From assembly GCA_041908765.1 (NCBI GenBank), contig JAYREU010000063.1, forward strand, positions 1 to 11,642: a DNA stretch of 11,642 bases, in the 5' to 3' direction. Position 1 is the stretch's first letter; each line of letters starts with the position of its first letter. The notes beneath the pieces were generated by a model. The model searched no databases and was not told the origin of the DNA. It worked only from the letters and a program-made list of their open reading frames with translations. The stretch is from CAYUST01 sp041908765. GTDB lineage: Bacteria; Patescibacteriota; Gracilibacteria; Absconditabacterales; Absconditicoccaceae. This document shows, one piece after another, positions 1-8,460 of this stretch. Position numbers and translations under genes: made by a program.

Positions 1-870
1 ATACTCATTGTAGATGATGGGAGTACGGACGGGACACGCAACTACATCGCCCCTTTGCTTGCCCAACATGATACCATTCGTTATTTTTATCAAGAAAATA
101 GTGGCTTGCCAGGAAAAGCCAGGAATGTTGCATTGGCACATATGTCCCCACAAAGTGACTGGACTATACTCTTAGATGATGATGATGAATTTATTCCAGA
201 CCTTTTTATATTTTGTTTACGTTCACGACAACAACTCAAAGAGGAACAGCGTTATGACCAAGTTTTATGATTCTACTTTTTGTGTCAAAATGAACATGGG
301 CAGATCGTCGGCTCCAAAGATATACTGCAAGGAAAACAAGAAAGGATATTTACTTATGATGACTACCTTCTAGGTGCCATCAACAGAGAAATGGGACTGA
401 TAACAAAAAGTCATATTTTTTTTGGTGACCAAGGATTAAGGTTTTCTGAAGAAGTAATTACTGAGTGAGTCATGTGGTGCCGTATGCGGCAGTTGATGGA
501 ACGTCACCAACTTGTCATATTACTGCGAGACTATGTTGGTAGATTGTATAGAACTAGCCATACATGACAGATACAAATCACTAAAACATTTGCCAAAACA
601 AGATTTCTCAAAAATGCTCAAGGAAATGAACAAATATTTGCTACAATTGCTGACGACCTTGACCGCAAATGATTTATGCACATCAAAAGCGAGTATGATA
701 TGCGTATCGGTATCAACTACTTACTTGGGTGAGAAAGGCAAAAGTGACTTCAATATATGAACGCAGCGCTACAGACTTTCCCAAGTTTCAAAATATGTCT
801 ACTGCGGATAATAGTGCATCTTTTACCTCGTCAATGGTTGCATGTTCTCTATGTCAAATATGTTTCTTAG
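1..870 (+). CDS. Family 2 glycosyltransferase, 5' end missing
   Basis: Transfers a sugar from a nucleotide-sugar donor during surface glycan assembly, in the cytoplasm or at the inner membrane face. The frame is open from base 1, so the N-terminus lies outside the window; GT2 proteins usually carry the VDDGSTDGT motif about 30-40 residues from the start. Here it is at visible residues 4-12, followed by a GLPGKARNVAL segment and an acidic LDDDDEF stretch (about 58-64) that fits the metal-binding DXD site. 289 residues are visible, ending at TAG 868-870. Six in-frame TGA codons (268, 466, 565, 670, 730, 745) must be read as Gly; with the standard code only a 71-residue fragment remains. The C-terminal part is less conserved, with a basic and hydrophobic tail. 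The gene is convergent with the minus-strand cluster, so it probably ends a plus-strand operon that starts outside the window. Donor and acceptor cannot be told. Confidence 0.88.
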
Positions 871-1640
871 TTTTTTTTGCAAATAATAATTCGTTGTGGT
901 GAACTTCATCGATTACACTTGATACCTAAACGGTAGAACAAAATAAGCAAAGGATCAATCACCAATCTTTGTATGCCAAATAAAGCAAGTCTTATCGTCT
1001 CCAGGATTTTGTTTTTGTAGAAGAATAAGCCAACATTCAATGGTCATCCCATACGTTCTAGGTGAAGGATAGTATATGAAAAGAACAATCATCTAAGAGC
1101 AGCTTCATTCATTATACCTCTATTATGAATAGCCAGTATGTCGCGGGGGACAGCTAGCTTATTGAGGCCATGAAGATTGGGGATAGTAATTATTACCAAT
1201 CCACCTGGCTTGGTAAGAGCAAAATGTCTTTGAATAGCATCCGTTGGGTCATCATAATGTTCTATAAATCACAAAGAAAATACTACATCATACTGTTCTT
1301 GGTATGTTTTGATGAATGTATCATCAAAAAAATCCTGTTGCCAAATCTTTCAAGGAATTTGTTGTTTCACAAAATTTTCCTGTGTTTTCTTAACTCCCGC
1401 TACTGCATAGTCTATTCAATTGGGTACAAAGCCATATTTTTTAAAAAAGTACATCAAAAAATTTCCTGGGGCACATCCAACCTCAAAGATATTTTTATAA
1501 GGTTGTCCTGCAAGATATTTGTGACAAATATCATAAAACTCATAATTTTGCCTTCCACAAAATCGGTCTGCAATTTTACTAAAAGCTCTACTTTGATCCG
1601 TATGTACATATTCTCGATGATTTTTTATATCATTGATCAT
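867..1640 (-). CDS. Class I SAM-dependent methyltransferase (last gene of the glycan operon)
   Basis: Predicted to move a methyl group from S-adenosylmethionine to a glycan or lipid-linked intermediate; the substrate is unknown. With TGA read as Gly it has 257 residues. SAM-binding motif I is FEVGCAPGNF (52-61), followed by an acidic IDYA segment, the motif IV-like region YDVVFSLGFIEHYDDP, and LTKPGGLVIITIPN (post-motif III), as in Methyltransf_11-type proteins. Six TGA codons are needed, including the Gly of SLGFIEH. I chose ATG 1640 because it lies 4 nt after the stop of the upstream methyltransferase; in-frame ATGs at 1673 and 1703 would give longer forms overlapping that gene, and no start has a clear Shine-Dalgarno. 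The TAA stop (869-867) overlaps the TAG of the convergent glycosyltransferase. The C-terminal ~70 residues are hydrophobic and basic (ALFGIQRLVIDPLLILFYRL), which may help it sit at the membrane. Confidence 0.87.
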
Positions 1641-1644
1641 AATG

Positions 1645-2472
1645 TTATTCTTTTTTTTGAAATAAAAACTCATTACATCCAATACTTCTCACACGTATAC
1701 CATCGAGCAACGTATATCACTTTTTTTGATAGTAGTCAACTATCTCATCAAAGTGAGCATACTCATACGGGTAGCCCCCCAATCGATCCTCTATATCGGT
1801 GAAAAAGTCCATTCCACGGAAACTTTTGTAACCACGGATGTAGGTGATTGGATTCCTCCCTGTAGCAATTAGTCACAGAAGTAGGTAAGCGGTGTAGAGC
1901 GGTTTGATGATATATCTCGTTCGATGATACTTACTATAGACGCTTTTGACAGCATGCCAAAAAGCACTTGTTCATTCTATCCAGCGAGTACACGTATTGT
2001 AGAGGGCTAAATAAAGATAGGTGTGTCAATGAGTCAAAGCAAAAAGGTTCTCTAACCCACGCCACATATCTCCAGAATGATGAATAACTCACCAACTATA
2101 GACAATATCAAAGGTGCCAAAATGAGCTATACTTTCTTTATCCAAGACCGAGCACTTCTTGATCTCCCAACGATCATCTGAGATACCAAACTGCTGTTTG
2201 ACGTGTTGCGCACACGCAATGCTCGTATCATCAATATCAATACTAAGTACTTTTTTAGCACCTAGCTGCAAAAAAGCGAGTGACATAATACCACTCCCAC
2301 ATCCTACATCCACCACCGTCTTGCCTGCAACAACCACCTGTTTTCCCAAAAAGTTGCTCACGTAGGTAGTGGCATCTTCAATTTGTTGAGGAGTTATCTT
2401 CTTGAGAAAATCTTCTCGATTCTTACCAAAACTAAATCACGAAGTATAGACATCTTCATAGAGTTCTGACAT
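1645..2472 (-). CDS. Class I SAM-dependent methyltransferase
   Basis: A second predicted SAM methyltransferase, 275 residues with TGA as Gly. The Rossmann motif I is DVGCGSG (55-61), followed by a strand ending in the acidic SIDIDD that should hold the SAM ribose, then FDIVYSWGVIHHSGDMW (motif IV region), in which the Gly is a TGA (2091-2089). The C-terminus has an aromatic RLGGYPYEYAHFDEI segment and ends with IGCNEFLFQK, a tail I associate with methyltransferases beside glycosyltransferases in polysaccharide loci; that is recall, not a search result. Its ATG shares one base with the TAA of the amidotransferase gene (TAATG at 2474-2470), which fixes the start and implies coupled translation. 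The first residues, MSELYEDVYTSGFSFGKNRED, fit the family's N-terminus. It resembles its neighbour only in the SAM motifs, so the two look like different subfamilies rather than a recent duplication. The substrate is unknown. Confidence 0.88.
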
Positions 2473-4409
2473 TAATTTGAGGGAGGAGTAAATCGCATTT
2501 CATATCGTTTATAGAGCAAGAGTAATTTAATTTTGTATGCATTGAACACCGTATTATTGTGAGTGAATACTTGTGTAGTATAAAACTCCTGCCATGAAGG
2601 TGCAAGAGGCAGGTGAGTAGCCAGTTTCTCCAGCATTTGAGGAAGTTGATGTGCATATGTGTCTTGAAGTATCCATTTGTCAATGGGAGGTTGAAATCCC
2701 TTCTTTCATCTAGTCAAAATAGCCTTTGGAACAATATCCTTGATAATCTCTCTCATCAGTATCTTCGTATGATTCCATGATACTTTCCACTTGGTTGGAA
2801 CTTTTCTGGACCAATCTATCCACCTCACATCCAAAAATGGACTTCTCACCTCCAATGCTTGGCTCATGCTACCTCTATCTACCTTGGTCAAAAAATTATC
2901 TGCCAGAGAATTATAGAATAAGTCATAGTCGATCATTGCTTGCACAAAATTGCCCAGTGCCTTCTCGAGGAGATAACCTAATTTCTCACTACTTCGTTGT
3001 TGATAGATAGGTGGTTTGTACAACGTCGTACCGCCAATTTCTGCATAAAATTGTGCAGGTGGTAGACATGAAACTCTCAATGCTTCTTTGAGTTTGGCAA
3101 GTAGGGAAAGATTATCACTTGGTTGGGGCAAAAGCTTACTCAGTAACCTTCTCAACCAGAGAGGCAATTTCCTCAATAGTTCCATGTGTACTGCGACTTG
3201 ATGCATCATATACCCTCCAAAGATTTCGTCGCCTCCATCACCGCTCAGACTCACCGTGACGTGTTGCTTGGCAATAGCGCTGATGAATGTGGTAGGGAAA
3301 TTGGAATAGTCACCAAATGGCTCGTCGTAATAAAAAGAGATCTTCTCCAACCACTCCTCAAAATCATGTTCTTGAAAATAGACATGGTGATGTTGTGTGC
3401 CAAAGGCATTTTTTACACAGTTGATATACGGTGTTTCATCATATGCGCCTTCAAAACCTACTGAGAAGGTATTGAGATGTGATTTCTCAACCCATTTGGT
3501 CATTTCCGCTACGACACACGAACTGTCCAATCATCCACTCAAAAATGCACCTACAGGCACATCACTTGTAAACATTCTCAATTTAACACTCTCCTCCAAA
3601 AGTTGTTTGCCTTGTTGGATAAGGAGGGCTTTATCATCAATCGGTGCATAGGCAGGGATCTCATAATAGCGCTGCATGGATGTGGTCAATCAGGTAGCAT
3701 CAACAGAAACCAAGAGATGGTGTCCCGCAGGAAGTTTCTTGATGTTGCGATACACCGTCCAAGGAGCTGGGATATATCCAAGCGTAAGATAAAAATCGAG
3801 TGCTTCAGGGTCGATATTTTCGTGAGTACACAATGAGAGACCTGGGTAAGCAAGTATCCCCTTGAGTTCACTAGAAAAAACCAATTGCTTGCCATCAGAA
3901 TAATAGTAGAATGGTTTGACACCCAGCCTATCTCTGCTACAAAATAATTGTTGTTTCGTTTGATCATACAAAGCAAATGCCCAAAAACCATTGAAATGAT
4001 CTACACATGCAGTTCATCGTTCGAGGTAACTTGCCAAAATGACTTCAGTATCCGAATGTGTCGAAAAAACATATCATTTGCTAACTAGATCGTCTTTGAT
4101 GTCGGCATAATTATATATTTCACCATTGAAGGTGAGACAGTAAGCATCGTCAGAATGGATCTGGGTAGGAGCATTACTGGCTCCTAGGGTAGGGGTGTAC
4201 CACATCGGTTGTTGGCCTGCAGGAGAGAGGTCTATAATGGAAAGTCTTACCTGAGCAAGTCAGACAGTATGTTTGCTCTTTGCGCTAACCCATGTCCCTT
4301 GTGCATCAGGTCAACGATGATGAAGCTTTTGATTCATCGCTGTCAAAATGCTGATCGCAGGTGCTTGATCTAGAGGTGAATGATGCCAAAAGCCATTGAT
4401 GCCACACAT
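2472..4409 (-). CDS. asnB: Glutamine-hydrolysing asparagine synthetase / AsnB-like amidotransferase
   Basis: Moves ammonia from glutamine to an ATP-activated carboxylate: aspartate in true AsnB, a uronic acid in some polysaccharide-locus relatives. 645 residues, near the long form (B. subtilis AsnB about 630) and longer than E. coli AsnB (about 554). The N-terminal class II glutaminase begins MCGING, with Cys2 the expected nucleophile, then HRGPD (31-35), RLSIIDLS and NGEIYNY (95-101). The synthetase domain has SDVPVGAFLSGGLDSS with the PP-loop at 291-297, SGDGGDEIFGGY from 389, VDRGSMSQALEVRSPFLD and a C-terminal GFQPPIDKW. Seven TGA codons are read as Gly, including HRGPD and the second Gly of SGGLDSS (3533-3531). 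The start is 3 nt after the dehydrogenase stop and has an in-frame TAA just upstream, so MCGING is secure. All catalytic residues I can check are present. Context suggests uronic acid amidation, but ordinary asparagine synthesis is equally possible. Confidence 0.93.
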
Positions 4410-4412
4410 CGT

Positions 4413-5690
4413 TTAGAGACTTTTGTAGTGAGTAAATCCTGCCGTTCTCCATTTTCCCTTGATATCAAAAAAGATGCCATCCTCTGCAAGTAGGGTAGTG
4501 AAAGGAAGGTCAGCAAATTCTTGGTGATCTTGCGCATAAATAATACCGTCATAGATCTTTCATCATATGAGTTCTTTGATGACCTCAGAAGGAGTCACAG
4601 AGAGTTCTTCTTGTGTATGATGGTCCAAGTGATCAGCATAGGGATCGAGACAGACTACTTCTACACCAAAATCTTTGAGTTCTCTAATCACATCAGTGAT
4701 TTTACTATTTCTAAAATCTGGCACATTTTCCTTGAAAGTAAGTCCACAAATAAGTACTTGTGCTCCTTGAATTTTTTTACCTGCCTTGATCAAAAGTTTT
4801 ACCACTTGTTGTGCCACATAACTTCCCATCTCATCGTTGGTTCTTCTCCCTGCCAAAATTAATTCTGGCTGTATGCCTAGCTTTTGAGCTTTTTTAGCAA
4901 GATAATAAGGATCTACACCAATACAGTGGCCTCCTACTAATCCAGGGGTAAATCTCAAAAAATTCCATTTAGTGCCAGCAGCTGCCAACACATCAAAGGT
5001 GTTGATACCAAGTTTATCACAAATTTTCGACAGTTCGTTGATAAATCCAATATTAATATCTCTTTGTGTGTTTTCTATAATCTTAGATGCTTCTGCAACC
5101 TTGATAGAAGGTGCTTCATGAACACCAGCAGTGATGATACGACGATACGTTTCTGCTATTACTACCAACGATTCAGGCGTACAACCTGAGACTACCTTCA
5201 CAATTTTGTCTACGGTATGTTCTTTATCACCAGGATTTATTCTCTCAGGACTAAACCCTATACTAAAATCTTGGGGACATTTGAGTCCACTCTCTCTCTC
5301 TAGAACAGGTAAACAAATCTCTTCTGTTGCACCTGGATCTACGGTCGATTCGTAGACCACAATTTGTCATGGACGTAGTATCTTTCCAATTGTAGCACTA
5401 GCCATAAGGAGAGGAGTGTAATCTGGATCTTTATTTTCTGTTACCGGAGTTGGTACGGTGACAATAATCATTTCTGCATTTTTTAAGTGCTCAGGGTCAG
5501 ATGTATAGGAAATTGCTACCTCAGCAATTGCATCTCCTATCTCATGGGTACTATCCTTGCCTGCTTTGAGTTCGTCCAATCTCTTCTGTGAAACATCAAA
5601 TCAGGTCACTTCACACCCTTTTTTGGCAAAATGGTAGGCTAAGGGTAATCCCACATATCCTAATCAAATAATAGCGATCTTTTGTATCAT
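4413..5690 (-). CDS. Nucleotide-sugar 6-dehydrogenase (TviB/WbpA/CapL type)
   Basis: Oxidises C6 of a UDP-sugar to the carboxylate with two NAD+, giving a UDP-uronic acid in the cytoplasm. 425 residues, the usual family length. The N-terminal NAD-binding loop is GLGYVGLP (9-16). Then come VTVPTPVTENKDPDYT, QIVVYESTVDPGATEE, GFSPERINPGD and the catalytic PGLVGGHCIGVDPYYL with Cys256. The C-terminus, GIFFDIKGKWRTAGFTHYKSL broken by no stop, closes the UDP-binding domain. GGHCIGVDPYYL marks the branch annotated as UDP-GlcNAc/GalNAc or TviB-like dehydrogenases, unlike GFGGSCFPKD of classic UDP-glucose dehydrogenases, so I give no gene symbol. Five TGA codons are Gly, including Gly9 of the NAD loop and a tandem pair (4565-4560). 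It starts 3 nt after the epimerase stop and ends 3 nt before asnB. The product may be UDP-GlcA or UDP-HexNAcA; the epimerase next door favours UDP-GlcA. Confidence 0.92.
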
Positions 5691-5693
5691 TTT

Positions 5694-6650
5694 CTATGAG
5701 TAATTATAAAAGTCTTTGTACCAAGCTACTAGACGTGATATACCATCTTTCACATGAATTTTGGGTTCTCGTGCTAATTTCTCTTGTGTATGGAGAATAT
5801 CTACACCACTCTCTGGAATATCTGCAAGATCAGCAGGAAGGTAGTTTTTCTCAACAGTTTTGCCACAAGATTCTTCAATATAGGCAATCATATCATTCAA
5901 TACTATAGGTGAGGTATTTCATAAATTAAATATCTCATACTGAGTCTCATGTCATAGCGCCTTGATGGTACCGTCTACAATATCATCAATGTAGGTAAAG
6001 TTTCTCAATGTGGTTCAATTGTTGTAGACATCAATAGTTTTACCATCCAAAACACCTTTGGTGAAAATAAAAAATGCTCCATCTGGTCTTCCCCATGGAC
6101 CATATACATTGAAATACCTCAAACCAATAGTTGGAAGTCCAAAATAGATAGACTGTGCATGGGCAATTAACTCTGAAGCCTTTTTGGTTGCGCCATAGAG
6201 GCTCAGTGGTGCATCAGTAGTATCTCCTACTGCGAATGGAATTTTTTTGTTGTTACCATAGACACTTGCACTTGATGCGTAGACGAAGTTTTGGACTTTT
6301 GCCTGCTTAGCAAGCTCAATCAGATTATGAAAACCTACGATATTGGTCTGCACATACACATACGGGTCTATCAAACTATGTCTTACTCATGCTTGAGCAG
6401 CTAAATGAAGCACCTTATCAATGTGATGTGATGCAAATATCTGTTGGAGATCATGTAATGACTCCAAGGCCACTTGATAGAACACAAAACCAGGATATTG
6501 CTCTAATTGAGCTCTTCTAGCTTTTTTGAGTGCTGGATCATAGTAATTATTCTCTGTATCAACTCAAATCACCATATGTCCCTGTTCGAGTAATGTCTTC
6601 GCAACATGATACCCTATAAATCAACTGGATCACGTAATAAGCACCTGCAT
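5694..6650 (-). CDS. NAD-dependent UDP-sugar 4-epimerase, UDP-glucuronate 4-epimerase (CapI/LspL) type
   Basis: Inverts C4 of a UDP-hexose(uronate), for example UDP-GlcA to UDP-GalA, with bound NAD+. Extended short-chain dehydrogenase fold, 318 residues, a typical length. The start MQVLITGSSGFIG gives the NAD motif GxxGxxG at 7-13, in which both Gly7 and Gly10 are TGA. Then come LHLAAQAGVRHS, SSASVYG (126-132), the catalytic YxxxK (Tyr152, Lys156), LRYFNVYGPWGRPD (about 177-190) and NFTYIDDIVDGTIKAL. The GPWGRPD form is typical of UDP-glucuronate 4-epimerases, not of GalE or TviC. Seven TGAs occur as Gly. It precedes the dehydrogenase by 3 nt, so the two probably supply successive steps of one UDP-uronate pathway. 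No Shine-Dalgarno is seen, but a promoter-like sequence lies upstream. Substrate choice rests on motif resemblance and is not proven. Confidence 0.92.
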
Positions 6651-6681
6651 GGGAAAAGGGGAACTAAACAAAATCCGTGTA

Positions 6682-6709
6682 TGTATAGCAAAAAAAGAGG
6701 TATTCTCAA
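6682..6709 (-). promoter_or_regulatory. Possible sigma70-type promoter before the epimerase operon
   Basis: In the 90-nt gap between the flippase stop and the epimerase start, the minus strand reads TTGAGA (6709-6704), 16 nt, then TATACA (6687-6682). Both hexamers are near the TTGACA/TATAAT consensus and would put transcription start about 25 nt upstream of the epimerase ATG. This is the largest gap inside the minus-strand cluster apart from the one before the flippase, so an internal promoter for the five downstream genes is reasonable. Promoter rules for this lineage are poorly known and the region is AT-rich, so a chance match is quite possible. Confidence 0.3.
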
Positions 6710-6740
6710 GCCAATATGTTGATTTTATGAGCGAAGAGAA

Positions 6741-8231
6741 TTACTGTTTAGTTGAAGTCAATGACTTTTTGATAAGCATTACTCCATGGCGTAAATAAGC
6801 AAAATTCATGATAGCCATGAGGAAGAGTATCAGGCAAGATCGTATCATTATACTCATACCACCCAACAGTCTAGAAGAGGGAAATGGTATAATTGTCTTC
6901 AAATTCATGACTAGTATGATAATACCTATTCATACTAAAAAATTCTTTCGTAATATCTGTCGTTGAAAAAAGTAAGGATATTTTCGCGTATAGTGTAAGG
7001 TGAGTTGACTACGTATCAACACATAGAGTAGTCAAATACCTAGTCACAACAAGACTCCATACATACTCAACAACATATACCCAAATACAACACAAATACA
7101 GTTAATCAGTAATCATTCTGCCACCAACTGAACCCTTTGTTTCACACTACCACGCGCGGCGTACAACATGAGAGTCACTCGATTGAGACCAGCTAACAAT
7201 TGAAGCAAGGCTCCCACCTGAATTAAATGACCACTATAGGCAAATTTTTGTCCAAAGAGTGTCGTAGCTATTTCCACTCAAAAATTGGTAAAGAGGATCA
7301 CAAAGAACATTCCCATCATGAAAAAGAAGGTATACAATACACGGAGAAGTGCATATAGCTTGTGTGTATCTTGTTCTGAAATCATTTGTCTCATTATCGG
7401 AAAGATAAGGGTGGCTAATGGAGTAAGTACCGTAAACGCAATAGTTGCCAGTGCTTGATACGCTGTATAGTAACCTGCTATTTCAGTACCTCACATGCCA
7501 AGCAAAAGGAGTTGATCTACTTGACTATACAACATACCTATATTGGCTCATACAAATGCCCAGATTGCATAACCAAACCACTGACGAATATCAGCTAGTT
7601 GTCGATGGCAAGATAATCATCTAAACGCATTCCTATAATGAAGTACAAAGAGTATCATCGCAGTCAGCATAGCACATGCAGCACCTACAATCCAAGCATA
7701 AGCACCTGCTACTACATCAACTTCAGCAAACCAAGCAAATCACACAATGGTCAAAATAATAGAACTCATTCTCACCGTCTCAGTAATATTCTGATACACA
7801 GGTTTTTGATAAGCAACAAAAATATTTGTAGTAACTTGCAAGAGGTTAAAAAAGCCAAAGTAGATACAAAATATACGCAACAAGTCAGCGGCAACTGGCG
7901 TAGAAAAATAGTTGGTAGCAATTCGATCTGCCCCAAAATATAGGGCGAGTACTATAAAAATACCCGTTACAAACTGGAAGAAAAAGGTAAAGGTGATAAG
8001 TGAATAAACACGTTTTGGGTCCTTATTAGTGAGGTACTGAGGTATAAAGTATTGCAAACAATCACTTAGACCAAGATCGTTGTACATACTAATGAGTCCC
8101 AACACATTGATAATTCCATACAACAATCACACATCAGCAACACTCAATGCGTTCGTCAATAAGAGTTTGATAACATAGCCTGCAGGCGCCAAAAACAAGA
8201 AAAAAAGGTACTGTCCTAGTCCTTTTCTCAT
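6741..8231 (-). CDS. Polysaccharide/oligosaccharide flippase, Wzx-like (MOP superfamily)
   Basis: Integral membrane protein likely to flip lipid-linked glycan repeat units across the cytoplasmic membrane. With TGA as Gly it has 496 residues, the usual Wzx size, with many hydrophobic segments in a 12-14 helix pattern. The N-terminal ALSVADVGLLYGIINVLGLI, then NDLGLSDCLQYFIPQYL, is the typical opening of polysaccharide-biosynthesis exporters; mid-protein GTEIAGYYTAYQALATIAF and TPLATLIFPIMRQM match their helix 7-9 region. Ten TGA codons are used, mostly in membrane helices, where Gly suits and a stop would be lethal. I start at ATG 8231 (MRKGLGQYLFF) because GGGAGG lies 6 nt upstream; an in-frame ATG at 8270 would add 13 residues and lacks a ribosome site. 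It is first in the minus-strand glycan cluster, 90 nt before the epimerase. The transported substrate cannot be read from sequence. Confidence 0.88.
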
Positions 8232-8237
8232 TATTTT

Positions 8238-8243
8238 CCTCCC
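8238..8243 (-). promoter_or_regulatory. Strong Shine-Dalgarno site for the flippase gene
   Basis: The minus strand reads GGGAGG, 6 nt before ATG 8231-8229 (GGGAGGAAAATAATG). It is the only convincing Shine-Dalgarno at any start in this window. It decides the flippase start in favour of 8231 over the upstream in-frame ATG at 8270, within whose reading frame the site would otherwise be coding (Gly-Arg-Lys). Confidence 0.6.
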
Positions 8244-8294
8244 TAACTCATGATTGGTTTCTAGTTCCATGATTACTAATAAACAAAAGTAATA

Positions 8295-8410
8295 TGGGGA
8301 CGTCCCCCCCATTAAGAATGGCAAGGTGCCCTCCTGCGAGGACCAGCCCCTTGAGGGTAGAGTGGCCGCATCCCCGTAAGGGGAATAATGGCCGAGGGGT
8401 TTTATTGCCA
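8295..8410. other. GC-rich structured non-coding element (candidate ncRNA, leader or dispersed repeat)
   Basis: A GC-rich block in an otherwise AT-rich gap between helicase and flippase. A perfect 12-bp palindrome, GGGGACGTCCCC, occupies 8296-8307. After it, plus-strand pairing gives a compact multi-arm fold: closing stem TGGCAA (8319-8324) with TTGCCA (8405-8410); arm 2, GGT (8325-8327) with ACC (8342-8344) around CCTC-CTGC-GAGG (8330-8341); arm 3, AGCCCC (8345-8350) with GGGGTT (8396-8401), continuing as GGCC (8364-8367) with GGCC (8390-8393) and capped by TCCCC-GTAA-GGGGA (8371-8384). GTAA is a GNRA-class loop, which favours a plus-strand RNA, though most stems also form from the minus strand, where the element would be in the flippase leader. 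It matches no RNA family I recognise. The minus flippase frame stays open across it, but I read that as chance. Confidence 0.55.
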
Positions 8411-8422
8411 AATTTTCATCAA

Positions 8423-8458
8423 TTTGATTATTTGTCTATTTGGGTATTTGGTGATTTG
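8423..8458. repeat. Short tandem array, TTTG every 8 nt (4.5 units)
   Basis: Five TTTG words start at 8423, 8431, 8439, 8447 and 8455, exactly 8 nt apart; the four spacers are ATTA, TCTA, GGTA and GTGA, so the unit is TTTGNNNA. The array begins 2 nt past the helicase stop and sits beside the GC-rich element. The fixed period with drifting spacers suggests an old tandem repeat or a spaced binding array rather than simple slippage. Function unknown. Confidence 0.6.
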
Positions 8459-8460
8459 TT

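Noticed and set aside
1170..1802. 210-residue plus-strand open frame
   Set aside because: It lies opposite the two methyltransferases, whose minus-strand frames carry SAM motifs; its translation has no recognisable motif and is a shadow.
2480..2488. GGGAGGAG on the plus strand as a ribosome site
   Set aside because: No start codon follows at suitable distance on the plus strand, and the bases encode Thr-Pro-Pro-Ser of the amidotransferase C-terminus on the minus strand.
8319..8410. tRNA, SRP RNA or RNase P RNA
   Set aside because: No cloverleaf with TTC/CCA features, no SRP GGAA/AGCAG pair and no RNase P core motif could be found; the fold differs from all three.
8232..8411. Upstream extension of the flippase frame through the GC-rich element as coding sequence
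   Set aside because: The open frame gives a Pro/Gly/Ser-rich peptide unlike any flippase N-terminus, the strong Shine-Dalgarno points to 8231, and the DNA has stem-loop structure instead of coding character.
8423..8458. CRISPR array
   Set aside because: The repeated unit is only 4 conserved bases in 8 nt, without 20-40 nt repeats and unique spacers, and no cas gene is nearby.
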